NCBI GenBank assembly: GCA_020845695.1
Contig: JADLFG010000025.1
Coordinates: forward strand, 1 to 53,383
DNA: 53,383 nucleotides
Reading direction: 5' to 3'
Source: Thermoleophilia bacterium
GTDB lineage: Bacteria; Actinomycetota; Thermoleophilia; Gaiellales; Gaiellaceae
The translations under genes and the position numbers were made by a program. The stretch's first letter is position 1. Every line of letters begins with the position of its first letter. Below the pieces are notes generated by a model. That model was not told where the DNA came from, made no database searches, and saw only the letters and a list, made by a program, of their open reading frames with translations. Below are positions 42,880-50,067 of the stretch, piece after piece.

Positions 42880-43116
42880 ATGGACTGCGGAGATCCGTGC
42901 ACGAAGTGCGAGGAGCTCCTTCAGCCGTACGTCGACCGGGAGCTGACGGACGAGGAGCGGATCGAGGCGGAGGCGCATCTGGCGCTGTGCGGGTACTGCG
43001 CGAGGCGCTACCGGTTCGAATCGACGCTGCGGCGCTACGTGCGCAAGTGCTGCGAGGAGCAGATGCCGGTGGAGCTCAAGGAGAAGCTCCTGGCGCTGCG
43101 GACGCCGCTCTACTAA
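42880..43116 (+). CDS. Zinc-binding anti-sigma factor (RsrA-like)
   Basis: 78 aa. The ZAS motif HxxxCxxC is present as HLALCGYC, with an upstream Cys in CTKCEELLQPYVDRELTDEER, as in RsrA of Streptomyces. In that system thiol oxidation releases zinc and frees the sigma factor. An additional C-terminal CC pair (RKCCEEQ) is notable. ATG 42880 has GGGGAGG five bases upstream. Confidence 0.9.
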   Translation: MDCGDPCTKCEELLQPYVDRELTDEERIEAEAHLALCGYCARRYRFESTLRRYVRKCCEEQMPVELKEKLLALRTPLY

Positions 43117-43225
43117 CGCGCCGGGCTCGGCGACGGCAATCACTCGCACCGAGCCGGAGCGGATCGTTCCCGGCGGGCGGTATGGCCGTGGCGGCGCCAC
43201 CGCAGCGGGCAGGAGACGGATGCTG

Positions 43226-43405
43226 CTACTCGGCGCGCCGCCCGCAGGCGGCCTTGCCGCCCCGGGCCGCGTGCTGCCTGCCCAGGTCGAGCGCCAGGGC
43301 CAGGATGAGCGTCCACGTCCAGACGTTGACCGGGTCGGTGAGCAGCGGCTCGTGATCGCCGACGTTGTTCGAGATGACCCAGACGATGAACCAGAGCAGT
43401 GTCAT
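43226..43405 (-). CDS. Small membrane protein, function unknown
   Basis: 59 aa. Two hydrophobic stretches, LLWFIVWVISNNV and VWTWTLILALALDLG, with a basic C-terminal tail. The ATG at 43405 is preceded by a textbook GAGGAGG at 5 nt, which makes translation credible despite the size. It is convergent with the sigma/anti-sigma pair. I recognise no family. Confidence 0.68.
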   Translation of the reverse strand: MTLLWFIVWVISNNVGDHEPLLTDPVNVWTWTLILALALDLGRQHAARGGKAACGRRAE

Positions 43406-43568
43406 GCGTTCCTCCTCGAGTCGTTCGGCCTGCATTCTCCCGCTCGCCACGCGGGTCGGCATCGGGAGGACTACCGATCTCGCCGCGGCAAACCCGCAGC
43501 CCGCTCGGGAAGACACCGCCGCCCGGTGACCCGCGTGGAGCATGGAAGACCCGGCCCCGTTCAGGCCG

Positions 43569-44243
43569 TCAGGGCAAGCGATCGGTGCCGACAATCACGA
43601 CCAGCCGGAGCGGGTCGTCCCCGCCGGGGAGCGCGGTTGTGCCGACGCCGAGCTTCGCTGCGAGGCGCTCGGCGATCGCGCGGCCGCCCGGCGGGAAGTA
43701 GACGCGGGTTTCCCGGTAGTCGATGTTCGTCGCGCGCTCGACCGCGCCGATCCGGTAGGCGAGCGCGGCGACCTCGTTTGCGACGAGCGTGGCGGCGTTG
43801 CGCTTGCCGGTGCCGTCGTAGACATCGACCTGGATCTCCCACGGCTGCGGCAGGCTCGCGCTCGGGGACGCGGTCGGCCTGACCGCGAGGGCGGGAGCGT
43901 CGGCGGGCCGGTCGTGCAGGCCCGGGAGAACGAGCCACCAGGCAACCGCGGCGCAGGCCGCGAGGAAGGCAAGGCCGGCGAGGAGCCGGCCGGGGGACGC
44001 TGCCTCGACCAGCCTCGGTGGCACGGGGAGCCCGGCGAGCTGGCGCGCCTCGCGCCGGGAGATACCGAGCGCGGTCGCGTAGACGAGCGTGGCGGCGAGC
44101 GCCGCCTCGGCCGACTCGAAGCGGTAGACGCGGCTCTCCTCGAGCGAGCGGACGGCCTCGGGATCGAGCTCCGCGCGGGCCGCGGCCTCCTCGACTGTCA
44201 GTCGACGGCGGACGCGGGCCGCGCCCAGCGGGGATGCGACCAT
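43569..44243 (-). CDS. HTH - membrane helix - LytR C-terminal domain protein
   Basis: 224 aa. Residues 1-75 look like a RodZ-type cytoplasmic helix-turn-helix (RRRLTVEEAAARAELDPEAVRSLEES, VYATALGI). A membrane helix follows at about 88-108 (LLAGLAFLAACAAVAWWLVLP). The outer part (about 135-224) resembles LytR_C (VDVYDGTGKRNAATLVANEVAALAYRIG), a domain near cell-wall polymer ligases. Possibly a cell-shape or wall-assembly factor. ATG 44243 chosen. Confidence 0.7.
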   Translation of the reverse strand: MVASPLGAARVRRRLTVEEAAARAELDPEAVRSLEESRVYRFESAEAALAATLVYATALGISRREARQLAGLPVPPRLVEAASPGRLLAGLAFLAACAAVAWWLVLPGLHDRPADAPALAVRPTASPSASLPQPWEIQVDVYDGTGKRNAATLVANEVAALAYRIGAVERATNIDYRETRVYFPPGGRAIAERLAAKLGVGTTALPGGDDPLRLVVIVGTDRLP

Positions 44244-44253
44244 GGTCGCTTCG

Positions 44254-44799
44254 CTATTCGCCGAGCAGGCCTTCGACCCTGCGCAGGTCATCCGCCGTGT
44301 CGACGTCGCCTGGCTCGCCGAGATCGTCGCAGGGGACGAGCGCGGGCTCGAGCGCGCGGGCGCCCTCGTCGGAGACCGCGCCCCAGACGGGCCGGCCGAG
44401 CACGACTGGGTGGCCGCGCTCGCCGCGGTAGCTGGCGGCGACGATGCCGCCCGCGCCGCCGCGCCAGGCGTCGATCACCCGCTCGACGGCGGCCGGGGCG
44501 AGCAGGGGGCCGTCGGCGAGACAGATGACCGCGGCCTCGACGTCCGGCGGAAGCGCGGCCAGGCCAGCGCGCAGGGAGGCGCCGGGGCCCCGCTCCCAGT
44601 CGGCGCACTCGACGATGCGGGCCCGCCCCCCGGGGTCGAGCGGGTCGAACGAGTCGAGCGTGTGAGCGCCGGAGACGACGACGATCTCGCCGACGGGCGC
44701 CCGCTCGAGGCGACGCAGCACGTGGGGCAGGAGCAGCCGCTGCTTGGGGCCGCCGAAGCGGCTGCCCTCGCCGGCCGCAAGCACCACCGCGGCGATCAC
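44254..44799 (-). CDS. MobA-like nucleotidyltransferase (molybdenum cofactor cytidylyltransferase-type)
   Basis: 181 aa. N-terminal VVLAAGEGSRFGGPKQRLLL is the nucleotide-binding signature of MobA/MocA; AVICLADGPLLAP holds the metal-binding Asp, and GHPVVLGRPVW and DVDTADDL are typical of MocA. It may attach CMP to the molybdopterin of xanthine dehydrogenase-type enzymes, such as the Hcr-like enzyme at 22.9-26.7 kb. GTG start 44799. The first 46 bp of the gene and 46 bp upstream are duplicated in tandem; a longer reading to 45186 runs through the duplicate and an adjacent gene. Confidence 0.82.
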   Translation of the reverse strand: MIAAVVLAAGEGSRFGGPKQRLLLPHVLRRLERAPVGEIVVVSGAHTLDSFDPLDPGGRARIVECADWERGPGASLRAGLAALPPDVEAAVICLADGPLLAPAAVERVIDAWRGGAGGIVAASYRGERGHPVVLGRPVWGAVSDEGARALEPALVPCDDLGEPGDVDTADDLRRVEGLLGE

Positions 44800-44938
44800 C
44801 CTGCCCGCCCGGGACCTGTCCGGGGGCCTGGCCCCGGGGCATGGCCGAAGCGGCTGCCCTCGCCGGCCGCAAGCACCACCGCGGCGATCACCCTGCCCGC
44901 CCGGGACCTGTCCGGGGGCCTGGCCCCGGGGCATGGCC
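44753..44938. repeat. Exact 92-bp tandem duplication covering the start of the MobA-like gene
   Basis: 44753-44844 and 44845-44936 are identical, with identity continuing two more bases. Each unit holds the first 15 codons of the MobA-like gene, its start region, and one copy of the GGCCTGGCCCCGGG/CATGGCC repeat. Because 92 is not a multiple of three, the outer copy (start-like GTG at 44891) is out of frame with the gene. Confidence 0.93.
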
Positions 44939-44951
44939 CGAAGGGGCAGGC

Positions 44952-46106
44952 TCAGGCATGCGTGGTCAGCGCCTCGATGTCCGCCAGGTGGATGAGGCGG
45001 AACACCGAGCGGCCGAGGTGGTGCCGCTCGGTCTCCTCCTCGAGCTCGGGCACGGTTCGCCAGAGGTCGCGTGCACAGCTCAGCAGCTCCTCGATCCGCT
45101 GGTGAGTCTCGGCGTGGCCGTCGCGCTCGGCGGCGGCATTGATGGCGAGACCGACGGCGCCGATCACGTCGGGCTGCCGCGTCCACAGAAGCGGGGTCGC
45201 CATGGTCAGGTAGTTGTGGATCCGGGCGAAGGCGATCGGCTGGACGAGCGTGCGCGTCGCGAGCTTCGGCGCGGAGAGCGGCGGCGACGGCTCGCCGTCG
45301 GCGATCCTGGCAGCGTTCCGCCCGAGCAGGCCGCGGAGCTCGTCCTCGGAGAAGCCGGCGAGCGCGGCGACCCGCAGCGCGAGCAGAAGCGACTGGGGCT
45401 GCTGCCCATACGGGTAGTCGGAGGCGTAGACGAGCTGCTCGGGCGAGACACGGCAGAAGAGGTCGAGGACGTCGACGGCGCTCCAGATCGAGGTGTCGAA
45501 GTAGACGCCCGGGTGGCCGGCAAACGCGCCGGCGAGGGCGGCGAGGTCGGCGATGCCGCCGTGGGCGATGATCAGCCGCGCCCCGGGGTGGCGCTCGACG
45601 AGGCGCGCGAGGTGACCGGCGATCGGCGGCAGCCCGCGGCCGCCGTGGATCAGGATCGGGATCGCCCGCTCGGCCGCAAGCGCGAACACCGGCTCGAGCC
45701 GGTGGTCGTTGAGGAGGAAGCCCTGCGCCCGCGGGTGCAGCTTGAGCCCGCGGGCGCCGCGGTCGAGGCAGCGGACGGCCTCCTCAAGCGGCCGTTCGGC
45801 GAGGTCGAGCCTGACGAACGGGACGAGCGTGCCACCGGCCCGCCCGGCCGCCTCTAGCGTCCGGTCGTTGGCGGCGCGGAAGGCGGGGTGACGGTCGGGC
45901 TCGTCGAGGCAGAAGCAGAACGCGCGCGTCGCCCCGGAGCCGCGCAGGAACACGAGCAGGTCATCGAGCGGAGCCACGAACCCGTCGATGTCCTCCCCGC
46001 AGTGGACGTGGGCGTCGAAGATCTCCGCTCCGGGCGGGACGAGCCGCCGCAGCTCGGCGTCGTAGAGGGAGAGCAGATCGGCGGCCCGCTCGAGCGCGTC
46101 CTTCAC
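44952..46106 (-). CDS. Amidohydrolase-family TIM-barrel protein
   Basis: 384 aa. DAHVHCGEDIDG (HxH metal ligands) near residue 32, GARGLKLHPRAQGF (possible bridging Lys), ILIHGGRG, and VYASDYPYGQQPQS (the metal-binding Asp) fit the amidohydrolase_2 family, which includes decarboxylases and lactonases. A C-terminal extension of about 100 residues is unusual. GTG start 46106 lies 7 nt after TATCGT (46119-46114), a leaderless layout. Confidence 0.82.
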   Translation of the reverse strand: MKDALERAADLLSLYDAELRRLVPPGAEIFDAHVHCGEDIDGFVAPLDDLLVFLRGSGATRAFCFCLDEPDRHPAFRAANDRTLEAAGRAGGTLVPFVRLDLAERPLEEAVRCLDRGARGLKLHPRAQGFLLNDHRLEPVFALAAERAIPILIHGGRGLPPIAGHLARLVERHPGARLIIAHGGIADLAALAGAFAGHPGVYFDTSIWSAVDVLDLFCRVSPEQLVYASDYPYGQQPQSLLLALRVAALAGFSEDELRGLLGRNAARIADGEPSPPLSAPKLATRTLVQPIAFARIHNYLTMATPLLWTRQPDVIGAVGLAINAAAERDGHAETHQRIEELLSCARDLWRTVPELEEETERHHLGRSVFRLIHLADIEALTTHA

Positions 46107-46149
46107 GGCTCCGACGATACCGGAACGCCCCCGCCCGGTCGCCCTGCCG

Positions 46150-47433
46150 TCAGGCTGCGGCGAGCAGTGCCTCGAACCGGGCCGGATCGTCGAACGGGCC
46201 GATCAGCGCGAGGTTCAGGCGCTCGCCGCTGATCACGTCGGCCGCCACCCGCCTGACGTCCTCGCCGGTGACGGCGTCGAAGCCGGCGAGGACCTCGTCG
46301 GGCTCGCGCACCCGGCCTTCGAGCACCTCGCCGCGCAGGCCGAACATGATCATCCCCTTCGGGTCTTCGAGCGAGAGCACGAGCCGGCCCTTCGCGTAGT
46401 TGCGGGCCTTCTCGAGCTCGTCGGCGGCGACCGGCTCCTCGGCGATCCGGCGGAACTCGGCCCCGATCGTCTCGATCGCCTCGTCGATCCGCTCGAGGTC
46501 GACACCGGCCTGCGCGAACAGCGTGCCCGCGTCGGTGTAGCCCTGGTTGTAGCCGTACACGTAGTAGGCGAGGCCGCGGCGCTCCCGCACCTCGGTGAAC
46601 AGGCGCGACGACATGCCACCGCCGAGCACAGTCGCAACCAGCGAGAGCGCGTAGCGGTCTGGGTGCGAGAGCGGGTAGCTGTGGACGCCGAAGCGCAGGT
46701 GCGCCTGGTCGGAGGCCTTCGTGTGGACGCGGACGCGCGGTGCGGTCTGGTCGATCCGGACGGGCGCGGGCGCGGGCGTCTCCCCGCCCGGAACGTCGCC
46801 GAGCAGCTCCTCGAGCCGCTCGGGCAGCCCGTCGCCGAGCGCGCCAGCGACCCCCGCGACGAGCCGCGGCGCCCGGTACCAGCGGCCGAGGTAGGCGAGA
46901 AACGTCTCGCGCGTGGCCGCCCGAACCGTCTCCTTGGTGCCGATGATGTCCCAGCCGAGCGGCTGGTCGCCGTAGAGGAGGCTGTCGTAGACCGAATCGA
47001 CGTAGTCGCGCGGCGTGTCGAAGTACATGTTCATCTCCTCGACGATCACACCCTTCTCCCGCTCGATCTCGTCCGGATCGAAGCGGGAGTTGCGGATCAT
47101 GTCGACGAGGACGTCGAGGGCGACGTCTCGGTGCTCGGCCGCGCACTTGACGTAGTAGCCCGTGTACTCCTTGCCGGTGAAGGCGTTGAACTCGCCCCCG
47201 ATCGCGTCGATCTCGCCGGCGATGTCGCGCGCGGTCGGGCGCCGCTCCGTCCCCTTGAAGAACATGTGCTCGGCGAAGTGCGCGATCCCGCTCGTCTCCC
47301 GCGTCTCGTAGCGGGAGCCGGCTGCAAGCATGAGGAAGCACGCGACCGACTTCGCCTGCGGCATCCGCGCCGTCAGGACGCGCAGGCCGTTCCCGAGCGT
47401 GGTGCGTTCGAACGAGGCCGCCACGGCCAGCAT
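46150..47433 (-). CDS. M16-family zinc metallopeptidase
   Basis: 427 aa, single-chain processing-peptidase type. The inverted zinc motif HFAEH (H52, E55, H56) and the distal Glu in VIVEEMNMY (about 132) are intact. The C-terminal half carries the inactive M16 repeat with RYALSLVATVLGGGMSSRLF and RGLAYYVYGYN. ATG 47433 directly follows the stop of the aminotransferase gene. Cleaves small proteins or peptides. Confidence 0.93.
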   Translation of the reverse strand: MLAVAASFERTTLGNGLRVLTARMPQAKSVACFLMLAAGSRYETRETSGIAHFAEHMFFKGTERRPTARDIAGEIDAIGGEFNAFTGKEYTGYYVKCAAEHRDVALDVLVDMIRNSRFDPDEIEREKGVIVEEMNMYFDTPRDYVDSVYDSLLYGDQPLGWDIIGTKETVRAATRETFLAYLGRWYRAPRLVAGVAGALGDGLPERLEELLGDVPGGETPAPAPVRIDQTAPRVRVHTKASDQAHLRFGVHSYPLSHPDRYALSLVATVLGGGMSSRLFTEVRERRGLAYYVYGYNQGYTDAGTLFAQAGVDLERIDEAIETIGAEFRRIAEEPVAADELEKARNYAKGRLVLSLEDPKGMIMFGLRGEVLEGRVREPDEVLAGFDAVTGEDVRRVAADVISGERLNLALIGPFDDPARFEALLAAA

Positions 47434-47434
47434 G

Positions 47435-48622
47435 CTAGCTACGCGGGCCCGCGCCACCGCGCGCCAGCTCGTCGAGCTCGGCCAGCACCCGGTCGACCTC
47501 CTCGGCGGTGTTGTAGTGGACGAAGCCGATTCGCACGGCCCCGTCCTGGAGCCCGAGCCGGCGCATCACCTCGAGCGCGTAGTAGTTCCCGGGCCAGACG
47601 GCGATCCCGCGCTCGCCGAGCTCTCGCGCCACCGCGAGCGGGGACAGGGTCGGGTGGGTGAGCGCGAACGTGGGCGTGCGCCCCTCGGGCTCCGCGAGCC
47701 CGTGCAGCCGGTAGCGGGCCGGGAGGCCGGCGAGGAAGCGGCGGGAGAGCTCTCGCTCGTGCGCGCGGATCGCGTCCCAGCCGAGCGAGCGGACGTACTC
47801 GACGGCGGCGGCGAAGCCGGCGAGCGCCTCGTGCGACTGCGTGCCGGTCTCGAAGCGGTGCCCGGCCGGCTCGTCGTCCGCGGGCCTCACCTTGTAGGGA
47901 CGCCAGCGCTCGAGCAGCTCGCGACGGCCGTAGAACAGGCCGAGGTGCGGCCCGTAGAACTTGTACGGGGAGCAGAGCAGGACGTCGGCGCCGGCGGCGC
48001 GGACGTCGATCGGGCCGTGCGGGGCGAAGTGGACGGCGTCGACCCAGGCGAGCGCGCCCGCCGCGTGGGCGAGCTCGCAGACCCCGCGCACGTCCGTGAT
48101 CGTGCCGACGGCGTTCGAGGCCCACGGAAACGCGACGATCCGGGTGCGCGGGGTGAGCTGCCGCTCTAGGTCAGCGAGATCGAGACGGCAGTCGTCGGTC
48201 AGGTCGGCGAGGCGCACGACGAGGCCGCGGTCCTGAGCCAGCTCGAGCCAGGGAGCGACGTTCGCATCGTGGTCGAGCCGGGTCGCGACGATCTCGTCGC
48301 CGGGCGCGAGCTCCCTGCCGACGGCCCGGGAGAGCGCGAAGTTGAGCGTCGTCATGTTGGGCCCGAAGCCGACCTCGTCGGGGGAGCAGCCGAGGAACGC
48401 GGCGGCCGCGATCCGGGCGCGGGCGACGACGACCTCGCTCTCGCGGCTGGTCGGGAAGGGGCCGCCGAGGTTCGCGCTCGCTTCCGCGAGGTAGCCGGTG
48501 ACCGCCTCGATCACCGTGTCAGGAACCTGCGTGCCGCCGGGCCCGTCGAGGAACGCGAGCGGGCGGGCGAGCGCGGGGAAGCGCCGCCGCACGGCAGCGA
48601 CGTCGAGGGCGGGGGCGGCCAC
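47435..48622 (-). CDS. Class V aminotransferase, cysteine desulfurase-like
   Basis: 395 aa PLP enzyme. FLDGPGGTQVP at the N-terminus, VDAVHFAPHGPIDV, and the PLP lysine in LLCSPYKFYGPHLG. The layout fits the VC1184-like cysteine desulfurase-like group, whose true substrate is not established. No scaffold or Suf genes are near. Start at GTG 48622. Confidence 0.87.
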   Translation of the reverse strand: MAAPALDVAAVRRRFPALARPLAFLDGPGGTQVPDTVIEAVTGYLAEASANLGGPFPTSRESEVVVARARIAAAAFLGCSPDEVGFGPNMTTLNFALSRAVGRELAPGDEIVATRLDHDANVAPWLELAQDRGLVVRLADLTDDCRLDLADLERQLTPRTRIVAFPWASNAVGTITDVRGVCELAHAAGALAWVDAVHFAPHGPIDVRAAGADVLLCSPYKFYGPHLGLFYGRRELLERWRPYKVRPADDEPAGHRFETGTQSHEALAGFAAAVEYVRSLGWDAIRAHERELSRRFLAGLPARYRLHGLAEPEGRTPTFALTHPTLSPLAVARELGERGIAVWPGNYYALEVMRRLGLQDGAVRIGFVHYNTAEEVDRVLAELDELARGGAGPRS

Positions 48623-48631
48623 GGCCGCCGC

Positions 48632-48835
48632 CTACACGCCGGTGTAGGGGAGGTCGTCCTCGGTGACCGTCCGGTAGCTACCCGGAAGAGGGGTATCGCA
48701 CGTGCGGATCTCCCGGTTGTCGAGGAGGAAACGCTCCCGCGTGGCGACGTCGTACGCGAGCCTGTCGACGTAGCGCTCGAGGATCTCCTCGGACTCGGCT
48801 TCGACGACGAACACGAGGGTGACCCGGTACGGCAC
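48632..48835 (-). CDS. Conserved-looking small protein, function unknown
   Basis: 67 aa. RVTLVFVVEAESEEILERYVDRLAYDVATRERF suggests an alpha/beta ferredoxin-like half followed by an acidic tail. GTG 48835 lies 8 nt after TAGGAT (48849-48844). Ten bases before the aminotransferase gene on the same strand. No family recognised. Confidence 0.6.
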   Translation of the reverse strand: MPYRVTLVFVVEAESEEILERYVDRLAYDVATRERFLLDNREIRTCDTPLPGSYRTVTEDDLPYTGV

Positions 48836-48977
48836 CGCTACGGATCCTAGCCGTCAGGAGAAGCCGCGTCGAGGGCGCTCTCCCGCCCGTTGGTGGGGCC
48901 GGACGTGTCCCGCCCGGGTGGGGTCGGCGCCACCGCTCCCGGCCGCCGGATTCGGGTCGAGCGTCCGGAGAGATCCA

Positions 48978-49406
48978 CTAGCCGACGGCCGGGGCTGCGC
49001 CGACCGCGCGACCGTTCACGCGCCAGGCGTAGGCGGGCTTCGCGGTCAGCGAGTTGCCGACGAAGCAGTCCCGCTCGGCCTTCGCGAGCAGCCCCGGCAG
49101 TTGCTCCGGCTCCGGCGCGGGCTCAATCGTGACGTCGAAGTCGATCGCCGTCTCGACGATCGCGTAGCGTCCGTCCGTCTCGCGCTGCGTGACCGTGCAG
49201 CGCATGCCGGCCGCCGCCTCGACGGTGGCGCCGCGCGCGTGGAAGCGCAGACTCTTGAGCGAGCAGAGCGCAACGCCGGCGAGCAGCCAGTGCTCGGGCA
49301 ACCAGCTCTCCGGCGCGCGCACGGGCTCGGCTCCTTCGGCCAAGACCACGCCGTCCGGCGCCAGCGAGGCTACGAACTCGAACGTGCGGGCCTTGACGGG
49401 ACTCAC
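48978..49406 (-). CDS. OsmC/Ohr-family protein
   Basis: 142 aa. The peroxidatic Cys is in LAGVALCSLKSLRFHA and the resolving Cys in AERDCFVGNSL, as in OsmC-type thiol peroxidases. Detoxifies organic hydroperoxides. GTG 49406 lies 6 nt after TAGGGT (49418-49413), a leaderless layout. The beginning of this gene and its promoter are partly duplicated upstream at about 49485-49520. Confidence 0.88.
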   Translation of the reverse strand: MSPVKARTFEFVASLAPDGVVLAEGAEPVRAPESWLPEHWLLAGVALCSLKSLRFHARGATVEAAAGMRCTVTQRETDGRYAIVETAIDFDVTIEPAPEPEQLPGLLAKAERDCFVGNSLTAKPAYAWRVNGRAVGAAPAVG

Positions 49407-49585
49407 GGGCCCACCCTACGCGATCGCGTCATCCGCCGCCGGGGAACGCGTGTCCGGGCTGGCCGGCAAGCTGGAACGTCGACGGGGCTCACGGGCCCAC
49501 CCTACGCGATCGCGTCATGACGCGATCGCGCCATCCGCCGCCGGGGAAAGCGCGTCCGGTCCGGGCGCTAAGCTGGAGCGCGATC
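49396..49585. repeat. Imperfect tandem duplication of the osmC promoter region with a 26-bp palindrome
   Basis: The segment from the first osmC codons through its -10 box (49396-49480) recurs at about 49481-49585. Both copies share CTCACGGGCCCACCCTACGC, CGCGATCGCGTCAT, CCGCCGCCGGGGAA and AAGCTGGA. The second copy has a short insertion that creates a perfect 26-bp palindrome at 49505-49530, centred on TCATGA. It lies just before a TetR gene and could be its operator. Confidence 0.72.
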
Positions 49586-49586
49586 C

Positions 49587-50054
49587 ATGGCTAACGACGT
49601 TCGCCGCCGCCAGATTCTCGACGCCGCAGCTCGCGTCCTGGAGCGCGAGGGCCCTGCCGCCCTGACGATGCGCCGGCTCGGCGCGGAGCTCGGGATCCGG
49701 GCCCCCTCGCTCTACAAGCACCTGGCCGGGAAGGAGGAGGTCGAGGCAGCGCTCGCCGCCGCCGGCTGGGAGGCGCTGGCGGGCGAGACGGCGGGAGCGC
49801 TCCAACCGCTCGCGGTCTACCGGAGCTTCGCTCGGCGCAACCGCCGGTTGTACGCGCTGATGGCGGCGCGACCGCCCGCGCGCCCGCCGGTCGGCGACCT
49901 CGTCCTGTTCGCATTCGCGCACGGGCTCGCGCTGCTCGATCTCGCCGGAGCGCCCGCGGCCGAGGCCGACTGGGCCTGGCGCGAGGGAGCCGCCGCCTAC
50001 GCGCCACCGGCGCCGAAGGCTCCGGCGGTTCGCTCCTTCGCCGGGCCCGACTGA
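49587..50054 (+). CDS. Short TetR/AcrR-family regulator
   Basis: 155 aa, shorter than the usual 190-220. The DNA-binding part is intact (RRRQILDAAARVLEREGPAALTMRRLGAELGIRAPSLYKHLAGKEEV, residues 6-52). The ligand domain appears reduced and ends in a proline/alanine-rich tail, so it may be truncated or degenerate. ATG 49587 with GGAG 10 nt upstream. Convergent with nadE. Confidence 0.83.
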   Translation: MANDVRRRQILDAAARVLEREGPAALTMRRLGAELGIRAPSLYKHLAGKEEVEAALAAAGWEALAGETAGALQPLAVYRSFARRNRRLYALMAARPPARPPVGDLVLFAFAHGLALLDLAGAPAAEADWAWREGAAAYAPPAPKAPAVRSFAGPD

Positions 50055-50067
50055 GCCCGGACGAGCC

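Noticed and set aside
44800..45186. N-terminal extension of the MobA-like protein through the duplication
   Set aside because: It lies over the 3' end of the neighbouring amidohydrolase gene and a repeat; the family begins at VIAAVVLAAG (GTG 44799).
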